Source: Streptomyces scabiei 87.22
GTDB taxonomy: Bacteria > Actinomycetota > Actinomycetes > Streptomycetales > Streptomycetaceae
DNA: 64,000 nt
Assembly: GCF_000091305.1 (NCBI RefSeq)
Contig: NC_013929.1
Coordinates: 4,464,001-4,528,000, forward strand
Reading direction: 5' to 3'
Positions 7,998 through 16,853 of the stretch are shown one piece after another. Below the pieces are notes generated by a model. It did not search any database. It was not told the DNA's origin and was given only the letters and a program-made list of their open reading frames with translations. The position numbers and the translations under genes were made by a program. The first letter of the stretch is position 1. Each line of letters starts with the position of its first letter.

Positions 7998-9647
7998 TCA
8001 GCGGCAGCCGCAGTTCGCCAGCGTGGAGGTGGCGTCGGTCAGGGCCTTCTTGGCGAGGTCGGTGTCGGCCAGGTCCGTCTCCGTGGCGAGGAACGCGAAG
8101 GCGAGCAGCCGGCCGTCGGCGTCGACGACCGTGCCGGCGAGGGTGTTCACGTTGCTCAGGGTGCCGGTCTTGCCGCGGACGACGCCGGTTCCCATGGCGT
8201 CGCCGGGGTAGCGGCTCCGCAGGGTGCCGGTGAAGCCGGCGACGGGCAGGCCGGTGAGGACGGTCCGGAGTTCGGGGTGGGCGGGGTCCGCGGACCTGGC
8301 CAGGAGGGCGGTGAGGAGGTCCGGGGTGAGCCGGTTGCCCCGGCTCAGGCCGCTGCCGTCCGCGAACGCGACCCCCGCGAGGGGCAGTTCGAGCTTCTTC
8401 AGCGCGCTCTTGATGGCCGCCGCGCCGCCGTCGAAGCTGGGCTTCCCGTCCGTCGCGAGCGCGACCTGGCGGGCGAGGGCCTCGGCGATGTCGTTGTCGC
8501 TGTGGGTGAGCATGCGCTCGACCAGGGTCGTCAGGGGCGGCGAGGAGACCGCGGCGAGTTCCGCGGCGTCCTTCGGGGCCCGGGCGGAACCCTCGGTCCG
8601 CGTGCCGATGCCCCGTTCCTCCAGGAGGTCCGCGAACGTGGCGGTCGCGGCCGCCGCCGGGTCCGGGTCGCGGTCCGCGCTGCCGCTGGAGGAGTCGTTG
8701 AGGCGGGCCTCGTCGGCCATGAGCGGGACGACCAGGGCGAGATTGCCGTTCCGGCCGATGGTGTGCTGCTCGGGGCCCTCGTAGAGGGAGGTGTCGTAGG
8801 TGAGTGTGATCTTCTTGAGGTGACGCTTCTCCAGGGCGGCGGCCGTCTTGTCGGCGAGGGTACGCAGGCTCGCGTAGCCGCCCGTGTCCTTGTGGGCCGT
8901 GAGGGTGGGATCGCCGCCGCCGACGAGGACGGCCTCGGCGGAGCCGGGTGCCAGGACCACGCGGGTCTCGATGCGGTGGTCGGGGCCGACCGCCGAGAGG
9001 GCCGCGACGGCCGTGGCGATCTTGGTCGTGGAGGCGGGGGTCAGGGCGTCGTCCGCGTTCTGGGCGTACAGCCGTTCGCCGGTCTTGACGTCGACGACGG
9101 CGGCCGCGCGGCGGGGGCCCAGGACGGGCGCCTTCAGGAAAGGGTCGAGGGCGGCGGCCAGGGCGCCGGCCTCGGGCAGGGAGTTCGCGCCGGAGGCGCC
9201 GTCCACACCGGCCAGCACGGCGGGGGCGCTCGGCGCGGGCTTGGGCGCCCCTGCCGTGCCGGACGACCGCCCCGAGCCGCGTCCGTGATCTGCGCCACCC
9301 TGACGGGCCCCCGATGCGGCCCGGTCGCGCTCGGCCGTACGCTGACCGGAGGAGTCCCAGGGTCCGGCGGCGGTCACCGCCCCGGCCGAGAGCACCAGCC
9401 CCAGGGTGGCCGCGCCGGCGGTGAACTGGAGGGTCGTGAGCTTCTTCGTGCTCCCCGCGAGCTGCGAAGAGCGTGCCGTGACGGCGCTCGTGACGCGTTC
9501 GACGCCGGGTTTCACCACCCGTGCGACGCGCGCGGCACCGGGCCGTACGGCGCGCGTGACGCGCGCGATCCCCGGTTTCACGCTGTGCGCGACCCGCGCC
9601 ACATGCGGTCTCGCGGCCCGCCAGACCTTCGGCTCCCGCACGACCAC
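7998..9647 (-). CDS. dacB: D-alanyl-D-alanine carboxypeptidase/endopeptidase (PBP4, DacB type)
   Basis: Peptidoglycan-trimming class C penicillin-binding protein acting outside the membrane. The 549-residue protein has the three serine-hydrolase motifs: STTK 206-209 (nucleophile Ser206), SDN 383-385 and KTG 493-495. A single TM/signal segment lies at about 73-94, preceded by an unusual basic N-terminus with a roughly 11-residue repeat of the form ARV.R.VKPG (residues 17-56). A Ser/Ala/Pro linker follows. The GTG at 9647 follows AAAGGGG closely; GTG 9641 is possible. It is divergent from ppa. Confidence 0.92.
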   Translation of the reverse strand: MVVREPKVWRAARPHVARVAHSVKPGIARVTRAVRPGAARVARVVKPGVERVTSAVTARSSQLAGSTKKLTTLQFTAGAATLGLVLSAGAVTAAGPWDSSGQRTAERDRAASGARQGGADHGRGSGRSSGTAGAPKPAPSAPAVLAGVDGASGANSLPEAGALAAALDPFLKAPVLGPRRAAAVVDVKTGERLYAQNADDALTPASTTKIATAVAALSAVGPDHRIETRVVLAPGSAEAVLVGGGDPTLTAHKDTGGYASLRTLADKTAAALEKRHLKKITLTYDTSLYEGPEQHTIGRNGNLALVVPLMADEARLNDSSSGSADRDPDPAAAATATFADLLEERGIGTRTEGSARAPKDAAELAAVSSPPLTTLVERMLTHSDNDIAEALARQVALATDGKPSFDGGAAAIKSALKKLELPLAGVAFADGSGLSRGNRLTPDLLTALLARSADPAHPELRTVLTGLPVAGFTGTLRSRYPGDAMGTGVVRGKTGTLSNVNTLAGTVVDADGRLLAFAFLATETDLADTDLAKKALTDATSTLANCGCR

Positions 9648-9726
9648 CAGCCCCTTTCGCGATCACCCACCTGCGTGAGGGACACTTAACCACCAGAACT
9701 ATGTGTTGATCATGGAGGAGCCACCG

Positions 9727-10215
9727 GTGGAGTTCGACGTCACGATCGAGATTCCGAAGGGTTCGCGGAACAAGTACGAGGTGGACCACGAGACCGGTCG
9801 GATCCGCCTGGACCGTCGACTCTTCACCTCGACCGCCTACCCGACCGACTACGGCTTCGTCGAGAACACTCTCGGCGAGGACGGCGACCCGCTGGACGCG
9901 CTGGTCATCCTGGACGAGCCGACCTTCCCGGGCTGCCTCATCAAGTGCCGCGCGATCGGCATGTTCCGGATGACGGACGAGGCCGGCGGCGACGACAAGC
10001 TGCTGTGCGTCCCGGCGACCGACCCGCGTGTGGAGCACCTGCGTGACATCCACCATGTCTCGGAGTTCGACCGCCTGGAGATCCAGCACTTCTTCGAGGT
10101 CTACAAGGACCTGGAGCCCGGCAAGTCCGTCGAGGGCGCCGACTGGGTCGGCCGCACCGAGGCCGAGGCCGAGGTCGAGAAGTCGTACCTGCGCTTCAAG
10201 GAGCAGGGTCACTGA
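9727..10215 (+). CDS. ppa: Inorganic pyrophosphatase
   Basis: Family I soluble pyrophosphatase that hydrolyses PPi from biosynthetic reactions. The 162-residue hexamer-type protein contains the signature DGDPLD at 52-57 with the metal-binding aspartates, and ends in the usual EVEKSYLRFKEQGH region. The GTG at 9727 is preceded by GGAGGAG with a 6-nt gap. An in-frame ATG at 9703 would put that Shine-Dalgarno inside the gene, so it is rejected. A large terminator follows. Confidence 0.97.
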   Translation: MEFDVTIEIPKGSRNKYEVDHETGRIRLDRRLFTSTAYPTDYGFVENTLGEDGDPLDALVILDEPTFPGCLIKCRAIGMFRMTDEAGGDDKLLCVPATDPRVEHLRDIHHVSEFDRLEIQHFFEVYKDLEPGKSVEGADWVGRTEAEAEVEKSYLRFKEQGH

Positions 10216-10239
10216 CCCTGGCCACACTTGTCGGCTGAT

Positions 10240-10290
10240 CACACGAACGGGCCGCGTGCCCCCTGGAGGGGCGCGCGGCCCGTTCGTGTG
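10240..10290 (+). terminator. Long-stem terminator after ppa
   Basis: A 23-bp stem with one G-U pair (10240-10262 with 10268-10290) closes the loop CTGGA, starting 24 nt after the ppa stop. There is no U-run, as is usual for Streptomyces terminators. Confidence 0.8.
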
Positions 10291-10351
10291 CCGGTGTGTG
10301 CCGGTGCGCATACTGAGACGTACTGAGGTGTCGTTCAGGGAGTGCGGCGAA

Positions 10352-12079
10352 GTGGGAGTGACGGAACCGGGGAAGCGCGGACCCGGGGAGGGCCGTAAGC
10401 CGGTGTCGGACGAGGCGGGCGAGGCGTTCGTGCCGGTGGGCGTGGCCCTGGGGATCGACGGCGAGGCGTCGGTGACCTCGGAGTTCCAGATCCCGGCCGG
10501 GCTGGACGTTCCGGCCGCCGGGGCGGAGTCGGAGTCACAGACGACCTCCGAGTTCGCGCTGCCGGAGGGGCTGGCGCAGCCCGAGCCGCCGGCGACGGAG
10601 CACGAGGGGTCCGCGTTCAGCGTGCCGCGCACCTACAGCGCGCGGCAGGCGCCGGTCGCCTTCACCCCGGCGGGCGGGATTCCGGCCGTCAGTCTGACCA
10701 AGGACGTGCCCTGGCAGGACCGGATGCGCACGATGCTCCGGATGCCGGTGGCGGACCGTCCCGCGCCGGAGCCGCCCTCGCGCGCGGAGGGCGACACGGG
10801 GCCCGCGGTACCGCGCGTACTCGACCTCACCCTGCGTATCGGGGAGCTGCTGCTCGCGGGCGGCGAGGGCGCGGAGGACGTGGAGGCGGCGATGTTCGCC
10901 GTGTGCCGTTCCTACGGCCTCGACCGCTGCGAGCCGACCGTCACCTTCACCCAGCTGTCGGTCACCTACCAGCCGTCGCTGGTGGACGACCCGGTGACGG
11001 CGGCCCGGATCGTACGGCGCCGGGCCACCGACTACACCCGGCTCGCGGCCGTCTTCCATCTGGTGGACGACCTCAGCGCACCGGAGAGCGCGATCTCGCT
11101 GGAGGAGGCATACCGGCGCCTCGCGGAGATACGGCGCAACCGGCACCCCTATCCCGGCTGGGCGCTGACCGCGGCCAGCGGACTGCTCGCGGGCGCCGCC
11201 TCCCTGCTGGTCGGCGGCGGGGTCGTCGTCTTCGTCGCCGCCGCGCTGGGCGCGATGCTCGGCGACCGGCTGGCCTGGCTGTGCTCGGGGCGGGGGCTGC
11301 CTGAGTTCTACCAGTTCCTGGTGGCGGCGATGCCTCCGGCGGCGATCGGCGTGGCCCTGACGGTGACGCACGTGGACGTGGCCGCGTCCGCCGTGATCAC
11401 CGGTGGGCTCTTCGCCCTGCTGCCCGGGCGGGCGCTGGTCGCGGGTGTCCAGGACGGGCTCACCGGCTTCTACATCACCGCCTCCGCCCGGCTGCTGGAG
11501 GTCATGTACCTCTTCGTGGGCATCGTGGTGGGGGTGCTGCTCGTCCTGTACTTCGGCGTGAAGGTGGGTGCCGAACTGAACCCGGACGCGGCCCTCGGCA
11601 GCGCGGACCGCCCGCTGCTGCAGCTCGGGGCGTCGATGCTGCTGTCGCTGACCTTCGCGGTGCTGCTCCAGCAGGAACGGTCCACCGTGCTGGCGGTGAC
11701 CCTGAACGGGGGCGTCGCCTGGGCCGTGTACGGAGCCATGCACGAGGCGGGCGGGATCTCGCCGGTGGCCTCCACGGCGGTGGCCGCGGGGCTCGTGGGA
11801 CTGTTCGGGCAGTTGCTCTCGCGCTACCGGTTCGCCTCCGCGCTGCCCTACACGACCGCCGCGATCGGGCCCCTGCTCCCGGGCTCGGCGACGTACTTCG
11901 GGCTGCTGGGGTTCGCGCAGAACGACGTGGACGCGGGCCTGGTGTCGCTGACGAAGGCGGCGGCGCTGGCGATGGCCATCGCGATCGGGGTGAACCTCGG
12001 GTCCGAGGTGTTCCGGCTCTTCCTGCCGGGCGCCGCGCGGGCGGGCCGGAAGGCCGCGAAGCGCACCAGGGGCTTCTGA
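10352..12079 (+). CDS. ThrE-family threonine/serine exporter
   Basis: A 575-residue membrane protein. Residues 1-150 are hydrophilic and low in complexity. A ThrE-like domain starts near 155 (VLDLTLRIGELLLAGGEGAEDVE), and hydrophobic segments run from about 268 to the C-terminus, giving roughly ten TM helices. The second half matches the ThrE_2 half of the family. Family members export threonine and serine with proton antiport; substrate here is inferred. GTG 10352 has AGGGAG 9 nt upstream; GTGs at 10328 and 10358 are alternatives. It converges with the DedA gene over a shared terminator. Confidence 0.85.
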   Translation: MGVTEPGKRGPGEGRKPVSDEAGEAFVPVGVALGIDGEASVTSEFQIPAGLDVPAAGAESESQTTSEFALPEGLAQPEPPATEHEGSAFSVPRTYSARQAPVAFTPAGGIPAVSLTKDVPWQDRMRTMLRMPVADRPAPEPPSRAEGDTGPAVPRVLDLTLRIGELLLAGGEGAEDVEAAMFAVCRSYGLDRCEPTVTFTQLSVTYQPSLVDDPVTAARIVRRRATDYTRLAAVFHLVDDLSAPESAISLEEAYRRLAEIRRNRHPYPGWALTAASGLLAGAASLLVGGGVVVFVAAALGAMLGDRLAWLCSGRGLPEFYQFLVAAMPPAAIGVALTVTHVDVAASAVITGGLFALLPGRALVAGVQDGLTGFYITASARLLEVMYLFVGIVVGVLLVLYFGVKVGAELNPDAALGSADRPLLQLGASMLLSLTFAVLLQQERSTVLAVTLNGGVAWAVYGAMHEAGGISPVASTAVAAGLVGLFGQLLSRYRFASALPYTTAAIGPLLPGSATYFGLLGFAQNDVDAGLVSLTKAAALAMAIAIGVNLGSEVFRLFLPGAARAGRKAAKRTRGF

Positions 12080-12083
12080 ACGG

Positions 12084-12125
12084 CCGAGGCCCCGCGCCCC
12101 GCAGGAGCGGGTCGCGGGGCCTCGG
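12084..12125. terminator. Bidirectional terminator between thrE-like and dedA-like genes
   Basis: A perfect 13-bp stem CCGAGGCCCCGCG / CGCGGGGCCTCGG with a 16-nt loop. It sits 5 nt after the plus-strand stop and about 50 nt after the minus-strand stop, so it can serve both convergent genes. Confidence 0.75.
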
Positions 12126-12187
12126 GCGTTCGGCACTACGGGCGTTCGGTACCGCGGGCGTTCGGTACTTCCGGCGTTCAGTACTGC
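12124..12187. repeat. 16-bp minisatellite, four copies
   Basis: Four tandem 16-bp units of consensus GGGCGTTCGGTACTNC (12124-12139, 12140-12155, 12156-12171, 12172-12187). The last unit contains the stop codon and last two codons of the DedA-type gene. Confidence 0.8.
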
Positions 12188-13155
12188 GGGTAGTCCTGGC
12201 CCTGGTACCCCTGCTGGTTCTGGTTCGGCGGGTACTGGTTGCCCTGGGGGTACTGCGGGGCGTACGGCTGCTGTTGGGGCTGCTGGTAGCCGTAGTCCTG
12301 CCGGCCCTGGCCCTGGTCGCCGTGGTGGCCCTGGTGCCCCTGGCCGCCGTAACCCTGCTGCGGGTAGCCCTGGTTGCCGTAGCCCTGCTGCTGGTAACCC
12401 TGGTTGTCGTAGCCCTGGTCCGGGCCGTACGGCTGCTGCTGGGGCCGGTCGGAGGACGGGACGCGGCGGAGCTGGGTCGTGGCGTCGTCCATGGCCGGGG
12501 CGGCGGGGGGCTGCGAGGACTGCTGGGGCTCGTTCTTCTTCGCCTTCCTCGCCTTGAGGAGTTCGATGATGATCGGGAGCACCGAGATGAGGACGATGAG
12601 GATGAGCATCGCCTCGATGTTCTTGCGGACGAGATCGATCTGCCCGAGCCAGGCGCCGAGGAGCGTGACCCCCGCGCCCCAGAGGATGCCGCCGACGATG
12701 TTGAAGATGAGGAACGTGCGGTACTTCATGCCGCTGACGCCCGCGATGATCGGCGTGAACGTCCGCACGATGGGCACGAAGCGGGCCAGGACCAGGGACT
12801 TCGGGCCGTGCTTCTCGAAGAACTCGTGGGCCTTGGTGACGTTCTCCTGCTTGAAGAGGCGGGAGTCGGGCCGCCTGAAGAGCGCGGGGCCCACCTTCTT
12901 GCCGAACATGTAGCCCACCTGGTCGCCGACGATCGCGGAGACGCAGATCAGGACGATGGCCAGCCAGAGCGGGAAGTCCAGCACGTCGGTGGCGATCAGC
13001 ATGCCCGCCGTGAACAGCAGCGAGTCGCCCGGCAGGAAGAAGCCGATGAGGAGGCCGGACTCGGCGAACACGATCAGGAGCAGGCCCCAGATACCGAACG
13101 AGTCGAGCAGATAGTCCGGATCCAACCAGCTCGGTCCGAGGGCGATCGTCGTCAC
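12178..13155 (-). CDS. DedA-family membrane protein with Gln/Gly/Tyr-rich tail
   Basis: A 325-residue member of the DedA (SNARE-associated/VTT) family, implicated in membrane lipid or ion homeostasis. Residues 1-205 hold the conserved core: ESGLLIGFFLPGDSLLF near 32-48, the amphipathic FVPIVRTFTPIIAG segment around 126-139, and the terminal TM segments. Residues about 205-325 form a hydrophilic tail rich in QGY/QQGYG repeats, absent from standard 200-residue DedA proteins. GTG start with CAGGAG about 10 nt upstream. The tail is probably disordered and cytosolic. Confidence 0.9.
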   Translation of the reverse strand: MTTIALGPSWLDPDYLLDSFGIWGLLLIVFAESGLLIGFFLPGDSLLFTAGMLIATDVLDFPLWLAIVLICVSAIVGDQVGYMFGKKVGPALFRRPDSRLFKQENVTKAHEFFEKHGPKSLVLARFVPIVRTFTPIIAGVSGMKYRTFLIFNIVGGILWGAGVTLLGAWLGQIDLVRKNIEAMLILIVLISVLPIIIELLKARKAKKNEPQQSSQPPAAPAMDDATTQLRRVPSSDRPQQQPYGPDQGYDNQGYQQQGYGNQGYPQQGYGGQGHQGHHGDQGQGRQDYGYQQPQQQPYAPQYPQGNQYPPNQNQQGYQGQDYPQY

Positions 13156-13343
13156 GGTTCCGGGCTCCTGGGGGGTGAGAGACAGTGCGGGCCTGTGGGC
13201 GGGGGCCCACGACGGTGGGGCCCACAGGGGTGACCAAAGCTATCAACGCACGGTCACCCCGCTAGGTTCCACCGGCTCCCCCAGGGTGCCCTGTGGCCGC
13301 ACTGAGACCAAGCTGTGTGGTCAGCGGTGGGGTCGGGAGGGGG

Positions 13344-13778
13344 TCAGGGGCGCCGCCGGGCCGCGTTGGCGTGGATCGCGTCCCGCAGATGCTCGGCAAG
13401 ACCCGGACGCATGGCGTCGTAGAACGCCTTGAAGCGCTCGTCGGAGACGTACATCTCGCCCAGGTTCTCGTGCATCTCGTACGGGCAGTCGTAGAACCAG
13501 GTGCAGATGTGCTGCCGGTGCTCCTCGGCCATGGTCATGGCGGCCTCGCCGGCCGGTTCCTCGCCTGCGGTCATCAGGGCGTCGTAGCGCGCGCCCCAGT
13601 CGGCCACCTCGTCCTGCATGCGCTTCCAGTCGGCCTTGGTGTACGAGGCGGCCCGGCGCTGCGACTCGGCGTACGCCTGCGTGCCGCCCCAGCGCTGTTC
13701 CGCCTCCTCGGCGTACTGGTCGGGGTCCTTGTCGCCGAAGACCTCGAACCGTTCCTCGGGGGTGAGGTTGATGCCCAT
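13344..13778 (-). other. Internal in-frame start producing the short form TipAS
   Basis: An ATG at codon 110 of tipA (13778) begins MGINLTPEERFEVFGD. It is preceded on the minus strand by GGAGG with an 8-nt spacer, a good ribosome-binding site. In S. lividans the same position yields the 144-residue TipAS, which binds drug without DNA and sequesters it; the arrangement is conserved here. Confidence 0.8.
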
Positions 13779-14105
13779 CTTGCGTGCCTCCATGGCGTGT
13801 TCCACGGCCGCGGCCATCTTCCGCAGCTTCTCGATCCGGGCGGTCAGCAGTTCGTGCTGGCGGCGCAGGTGCGTCCGCGGGTCCGCCTCCGGGTCGTCGA
13901 GCAGGGTCGCGACCTCGTCGAGGGGGAAGCCGAGTTCCCGGTAGAACAGGATCCGCTGGAGCCGGTCGAGGTCGTCCTCGCCGTAGCGGCGGTGACCGGC
14001 GCCGGTGCGCTCGCTCGGGACGAGGAGACCGATCTCGTCGTAGTGGTGCAGCGTGCGCACCGTGACGCCGGCGTAGCCCGCGACCTGTCCCACGGTGTGG
14101 CCCAT
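13344..14105 (-). CDS. tipA: TipA-type MerR regulator (TipAL)
   Basis: A 253-residue orthologue of Streptomyces TipAL, the thiopeptide-sensing multidrug activator. The N-terminal MerR winged helix is residues 1-75 (VGQVAGYAGVTVRTLHHYDEIGLL), a coiled-coil dimer helix runs to about 109, and the TipAS antibiotic-binding domain spans 110-253. Length and register match the S. lividans protein as I remember it. Cys207 is kept, but position 214, the reported covalent thiostrepton site, is Asn. GGGAG lies 8 nt before the ATG. The promoter upstream has the long MerR-type spacer, suggesting autoactivation. Confidence 0.93.
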   Translation of the reverse strand: MGHTVGQVAGYAGVTVRTLHHYDEIGLLVPSERTGAGHRRYGEDDLDRLQRILFYRELGFPLDEVATLLDDPEADPRTHLRRQHELLTARIEKLRKMAAAVEHAMEARKMGINLTPEERFEVFGDKDPDQYAEEAEQRWGGTQAYAESQRRAASYTKADWKRMQDEVADWGARYDALMTAGEEPAGEAAMTMAEEHRQHICTWFYDCPYEMHENLGEMYVSDERFKAFYDAMRPGLAEHLRDAIHANAARRRP

Positions 14106-14135
14106 GCTTCCGCTCCCTTTCTCGGTACGTCTTCA

Positions 14136-14166
14136 AGACTGGGTCCTCACGTCGCGTGAGGTGCAA
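14136..14166 (-). promoter_or_regulatory. tipA promoter with MerR-type 19-bp spacer and palindrome
   Basis: On the minus strand, TTGCAC (14161-14166) and CAGTCT (14136-14141) are separated by 19 nt, the overlong spacing typical of MerR-activated promoters. The spacer holds the inverted repeat CCTCACG-TCG-CGTGAGG (14145-14161), a likely TipAL operator. Confidence 0.75.
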
Positions 14167-14534
14167 GTCCTTTCGTGCCGTACGCGCCGGGCACGCGCGC
14201 GGACCGTGGCGGACTGTGCGGTTCCGCAGGGCCGGGTGCTGGTGAAACGCACTGGCGTCCGGTCACACGCGTCTCCCTGTGCACAACGCGAAGTCCGGGC
14301 GTGCGGACTGTGCATCCGTGCCATGGCCCGCCGCCCGGCGGTCCTCCTACGGTGTGTCCGTCGACGAGACGCCCGGCCCGGCACGGGGGTGCGGGCCAGG
14401 TGTGGCGTCGGCGGGCCGGCAGGCCGCTCGCGCCGCCGGGGCACCCGAGCCGCCCGCGCGCGTGCGGGGGCACGTGCGCGGGTTGCGGGTCCGTCCGATC
14501 CAGGCAGGGGTACGGCGGACTCGTGCCCCGGCGG
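14167..14534. other. Intergenic stretch without a recognisable gene
   Basis: About 370 bp between the tipA promoter and the 3' end of the PucR-type gene. Open frames here lack Streptomyces codon bias and ribosome-binding sites. I see no clear terminator or repeat beyond GC-rich sequence. Confidence 0.6.
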
Positions 14535-16703
14535 TCAGGGGCGGGGCGGCTGGGTCAGGGCCGGGCGGCCCAGCAGGACGTGCAGGGCGAGGGCGATGTC
14601 GGCCACGGTCACCACGTCGGTGTCGGTGACGCCCACCGTCCTCGTCGAGAAGTCCATGCCGAGGAGGGCCGCCGCGTCGCGGGTGTGGTTGCGGACGGTG
14701 GCCTCGGACAGGCCCAGGGCGCGGGCCGCCTCCCGGGTGCTGAGGTCGGACTCCAGCCAGACGCAGAGTGTCTCGACGAGGCCGCGCTGATCCTCCCGTA
14801 CGGGGCGCAGCCGCTCCTCGGCCCAGGCCGTGGGGCCGCCGTCCTCGACGGCGGCCGCCGTCAGCGCCGCGAAGTCCGGCGCCCGGGAGCGGTCGGGGGC
14901 GCCCGCGTCCGAGGGAGTCCCCTGGTCCGGCAGCGCGAGGATGTCGAGGGCCAGCAGCGTCAGGACACGGTCGTTGGCCGAGCCCCGGAGGTCGAGGGAG
15001 AGGATCTTCCCGGCCCGGGTGAGCCGCTGGGTGACCGTGTTGCGGTGGACGCCCAGGCCGCCGGCGGCCTCGGTGTGCTTGAAGCCGAGGGCGGTGGGGA
15101 GGGTCTCCAGCAGCAGCTTGCGCTCGTCGCCCCGGCCGGGGAAGTCGTCGAGGAGCGGGGCCATCAGGGCCGCCGCCCATGCCTTCGCCTCCCGTCTGGG
15201 CAGGAGCGGGGCGAACTTGGCCCGGGAGCCGCCCAGCCGGACGCGGTGCGGGGTCCCGGCCGCGTCGCCCACCGCGGTCAGTGCCTCCAGATAGCCCACC
15301 GCGGTCTCGGCGAGCGGATGCAGGCGGCTCTGGCCCATCAGGTGGCCCTCGCGGGCCGCGATCATCTCCTTGAGGAGCGTCTCGACCCGGTCGCTCTCGC
15401 GGACGGGGTCGAGGATCAGGATGTGCCGGGGCTTGCCCGGACAGGCGGAGACGATGGCCTGCTCGGCCAGGGCCCGCTCGCACCAGCTGAGGGTGGCCTC
15501 GCGCTCCTGCGGGCCGGTGTCGACGACGTAGACGCGTGCGGTGTCGGTGTCCAGCAGGGCCTGCGCGGCGCCCGTGTAGACCACCTGCGCCAGAACCGTT
15601 TCTCCGCGCATGAGCAGCTGGAACGCGGCATGCCGCACCGCCCTCGGGGTCTCCGTCGTGGCCTGGTGCTCACGGCGGGCCTGGTCGCACAGGCCGAGGA
15701 GCTTCGCCGCGTGCCGGATCAGGGCCGTGCCCGCGCTGTCGAAGGGGGTGTGGGAGGCGATGGCGAGCCTGACCTCGTCCGCGTCCGCCGGGAAGCCGAG
15801 GGTGGCGGGGGTATCGAGGGCGCTGGGGGCGCTGGGGGCCGAGGGGACTGAAGGGGCTGTGGGGGCGGTGCGGGCTGTGGGGGCGCCTGGGGAGACGGGC
15901 ACGATGCGGGTGTGCATGGTGCCGGCGGGGGCGGCGCCCGGCTGCGGTGCGGTCGCCGCGTCGTACGGGGAGGCGTGTGGGGAGGCGTGTGCGCCGTACT
16001 GAGCGCCGTGGGCGCCGGTGATGACGGCGTGGGCGAGTCCGGCGGGCGCGCTGTCGGGCACGGCCGCCAGGACGCCGCGCCGGGCCGAGCTGACGAGCAC
16101 CTCGGCGTCCAGGGCCACCGAGAGCCAGTCGGCGATGCGCCGCGCGGCCGTGGGGTCGGCGAGACGGGCCGGCAGCCGGTTGAGGAGACCGTCGAGATGG
16201 GCGACCTGGCGCTCGGCGAGCTCGGCGCGCCGCAGCCGCAGATCCTCGTTGACACGGCCCCAGGCGGCGGTCTCGGCGGAGGTGGTCAGCAGGGGCAGCT
16301 GCAGACGGTTGGCGGCGGTGAGGACGGCGTCGGGAAGGGTGCCCAGCTCGTGGCCGGGGGTGCCGATCACCAGACCGGACGCCTTGCGCCGGGCCAGGAG
16401 CCGGATCAGCTGGTCGAGGGCCCGCAGGTGGGCCCGGGTCGGGCCGGGGGTGCTCAGCGTGGCCAGGAACAGCGTCCCGTCGGCGAACGGGGTGTCGGCC
16501 GAGAGGTCGCCGAGCGGGTGCGGCGGGTCCGCCAGCGGGCGGGCGACGACCTCGGTGACCCTGTTCGCCCCGTAGCGGGCGGCGTGGCCCGGCTGGAGGA
16601 ACCGCAGCCGCAGCGGCCGCTCGTCGATCAGATGGTCAAGGGTGGGCAACTCCGCCGTCCCTCCCCGGTCGCGCACGTGGGTCCGCGGCACGCGCAACTC
16701 CAC
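14535..16703 (-). CDS. PucR-family transcriptional regulator with two C-terminal HTH motifs
   Basis: A 722-residue cytosolic regulator. The N-terminal PucR ligand domain begins TLDHLIDERPLRLRFLQPG and runs to about residue 130. An Ala/Pro/Ser-rich insert (about 245-300) precedes the middle region, and two PucR/CdaR-type helix-turn-helices follow: GLGVHRNTVTQRL in the first and ALGLSEATVRNHT near the C-terminus. PucR proteins respond to purine, amino acid or sugar-acid metabolites; the ligand here is unknown. The GTG at 16703 is tentative (GTG 16691 also fits). It is divergent from glutamate decarboxylase, a plausible target. Confidence 0.85.
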   Translation of the reverse strand: MELRVPRTHVRDRGGTAELPTLDHLIDERPLRLRFLQPGHAARYGANRVTEVVARPLADPPHPLGDLSADTPFADGTLFLATLSTPGPTRAHLRALDQLIRLLARRKASGLVIGTPGHELGTLPDAVLTAANRLQLPLLTTSAETAAWGRVNEDLRLRRAELAERQVAHLDGLLNRLPARLADPTAARRIADWLSVALDAEVLVSSARRGVLAAVPDSAPAGLAHAVITGAHGAQYGAHASPHASPYDAATAPQPGAAPAGTMHTRIVPVSPGAPTARTAPTAPSVPSAPSAPSALDTPATLGFPADADEVRLAIASHTPFDSAGTALIRHAAKLLGLCDQARREHQATTETPRAVRHAAFQLLMRGETVLAQVVYTGAAQALLDTDTARVYVVDTGPQEREATLSWCERALAEQAIVSACPGKPRHILILDPVRESDRVETLLKEMIAAREGHLMGQSRLHPLAETAVGYLEALTAVGDAAGTPHRVRLGGSRAKFAPLLPRREAKAWAAALMAPLLDDFPGRGDERKLLLETLPTALGFKHTEAAGGLGVHRNTVTQRLTRAGKILSLDLRGSANDRVLTLLALDILALPDQGTPSDAGAPDRSRAPDFAALTAAAVEDGGPTAWAEERLRPVREDQRGLVETLCVWLESDLSTREAARALGLSEATVRNHTRDAAALLGMDFSTRTVGVTDTDVVTVADIALALHVLLGRPALTQPPRP

Positions 16704-16853
16704 CTGCTGTGTTCGCTCTTGTCCTCCGTGATGCGCGTTCGGCAGCGTAATCGACGGAGGAGACGACCGGCACATCGTCCTCACGGGCCCCGCGCGCCCC
16801 TGACGCACACGCGTGAGATGCGCGTCCCCGGCGGCGGACCTACCGTCGGACTC

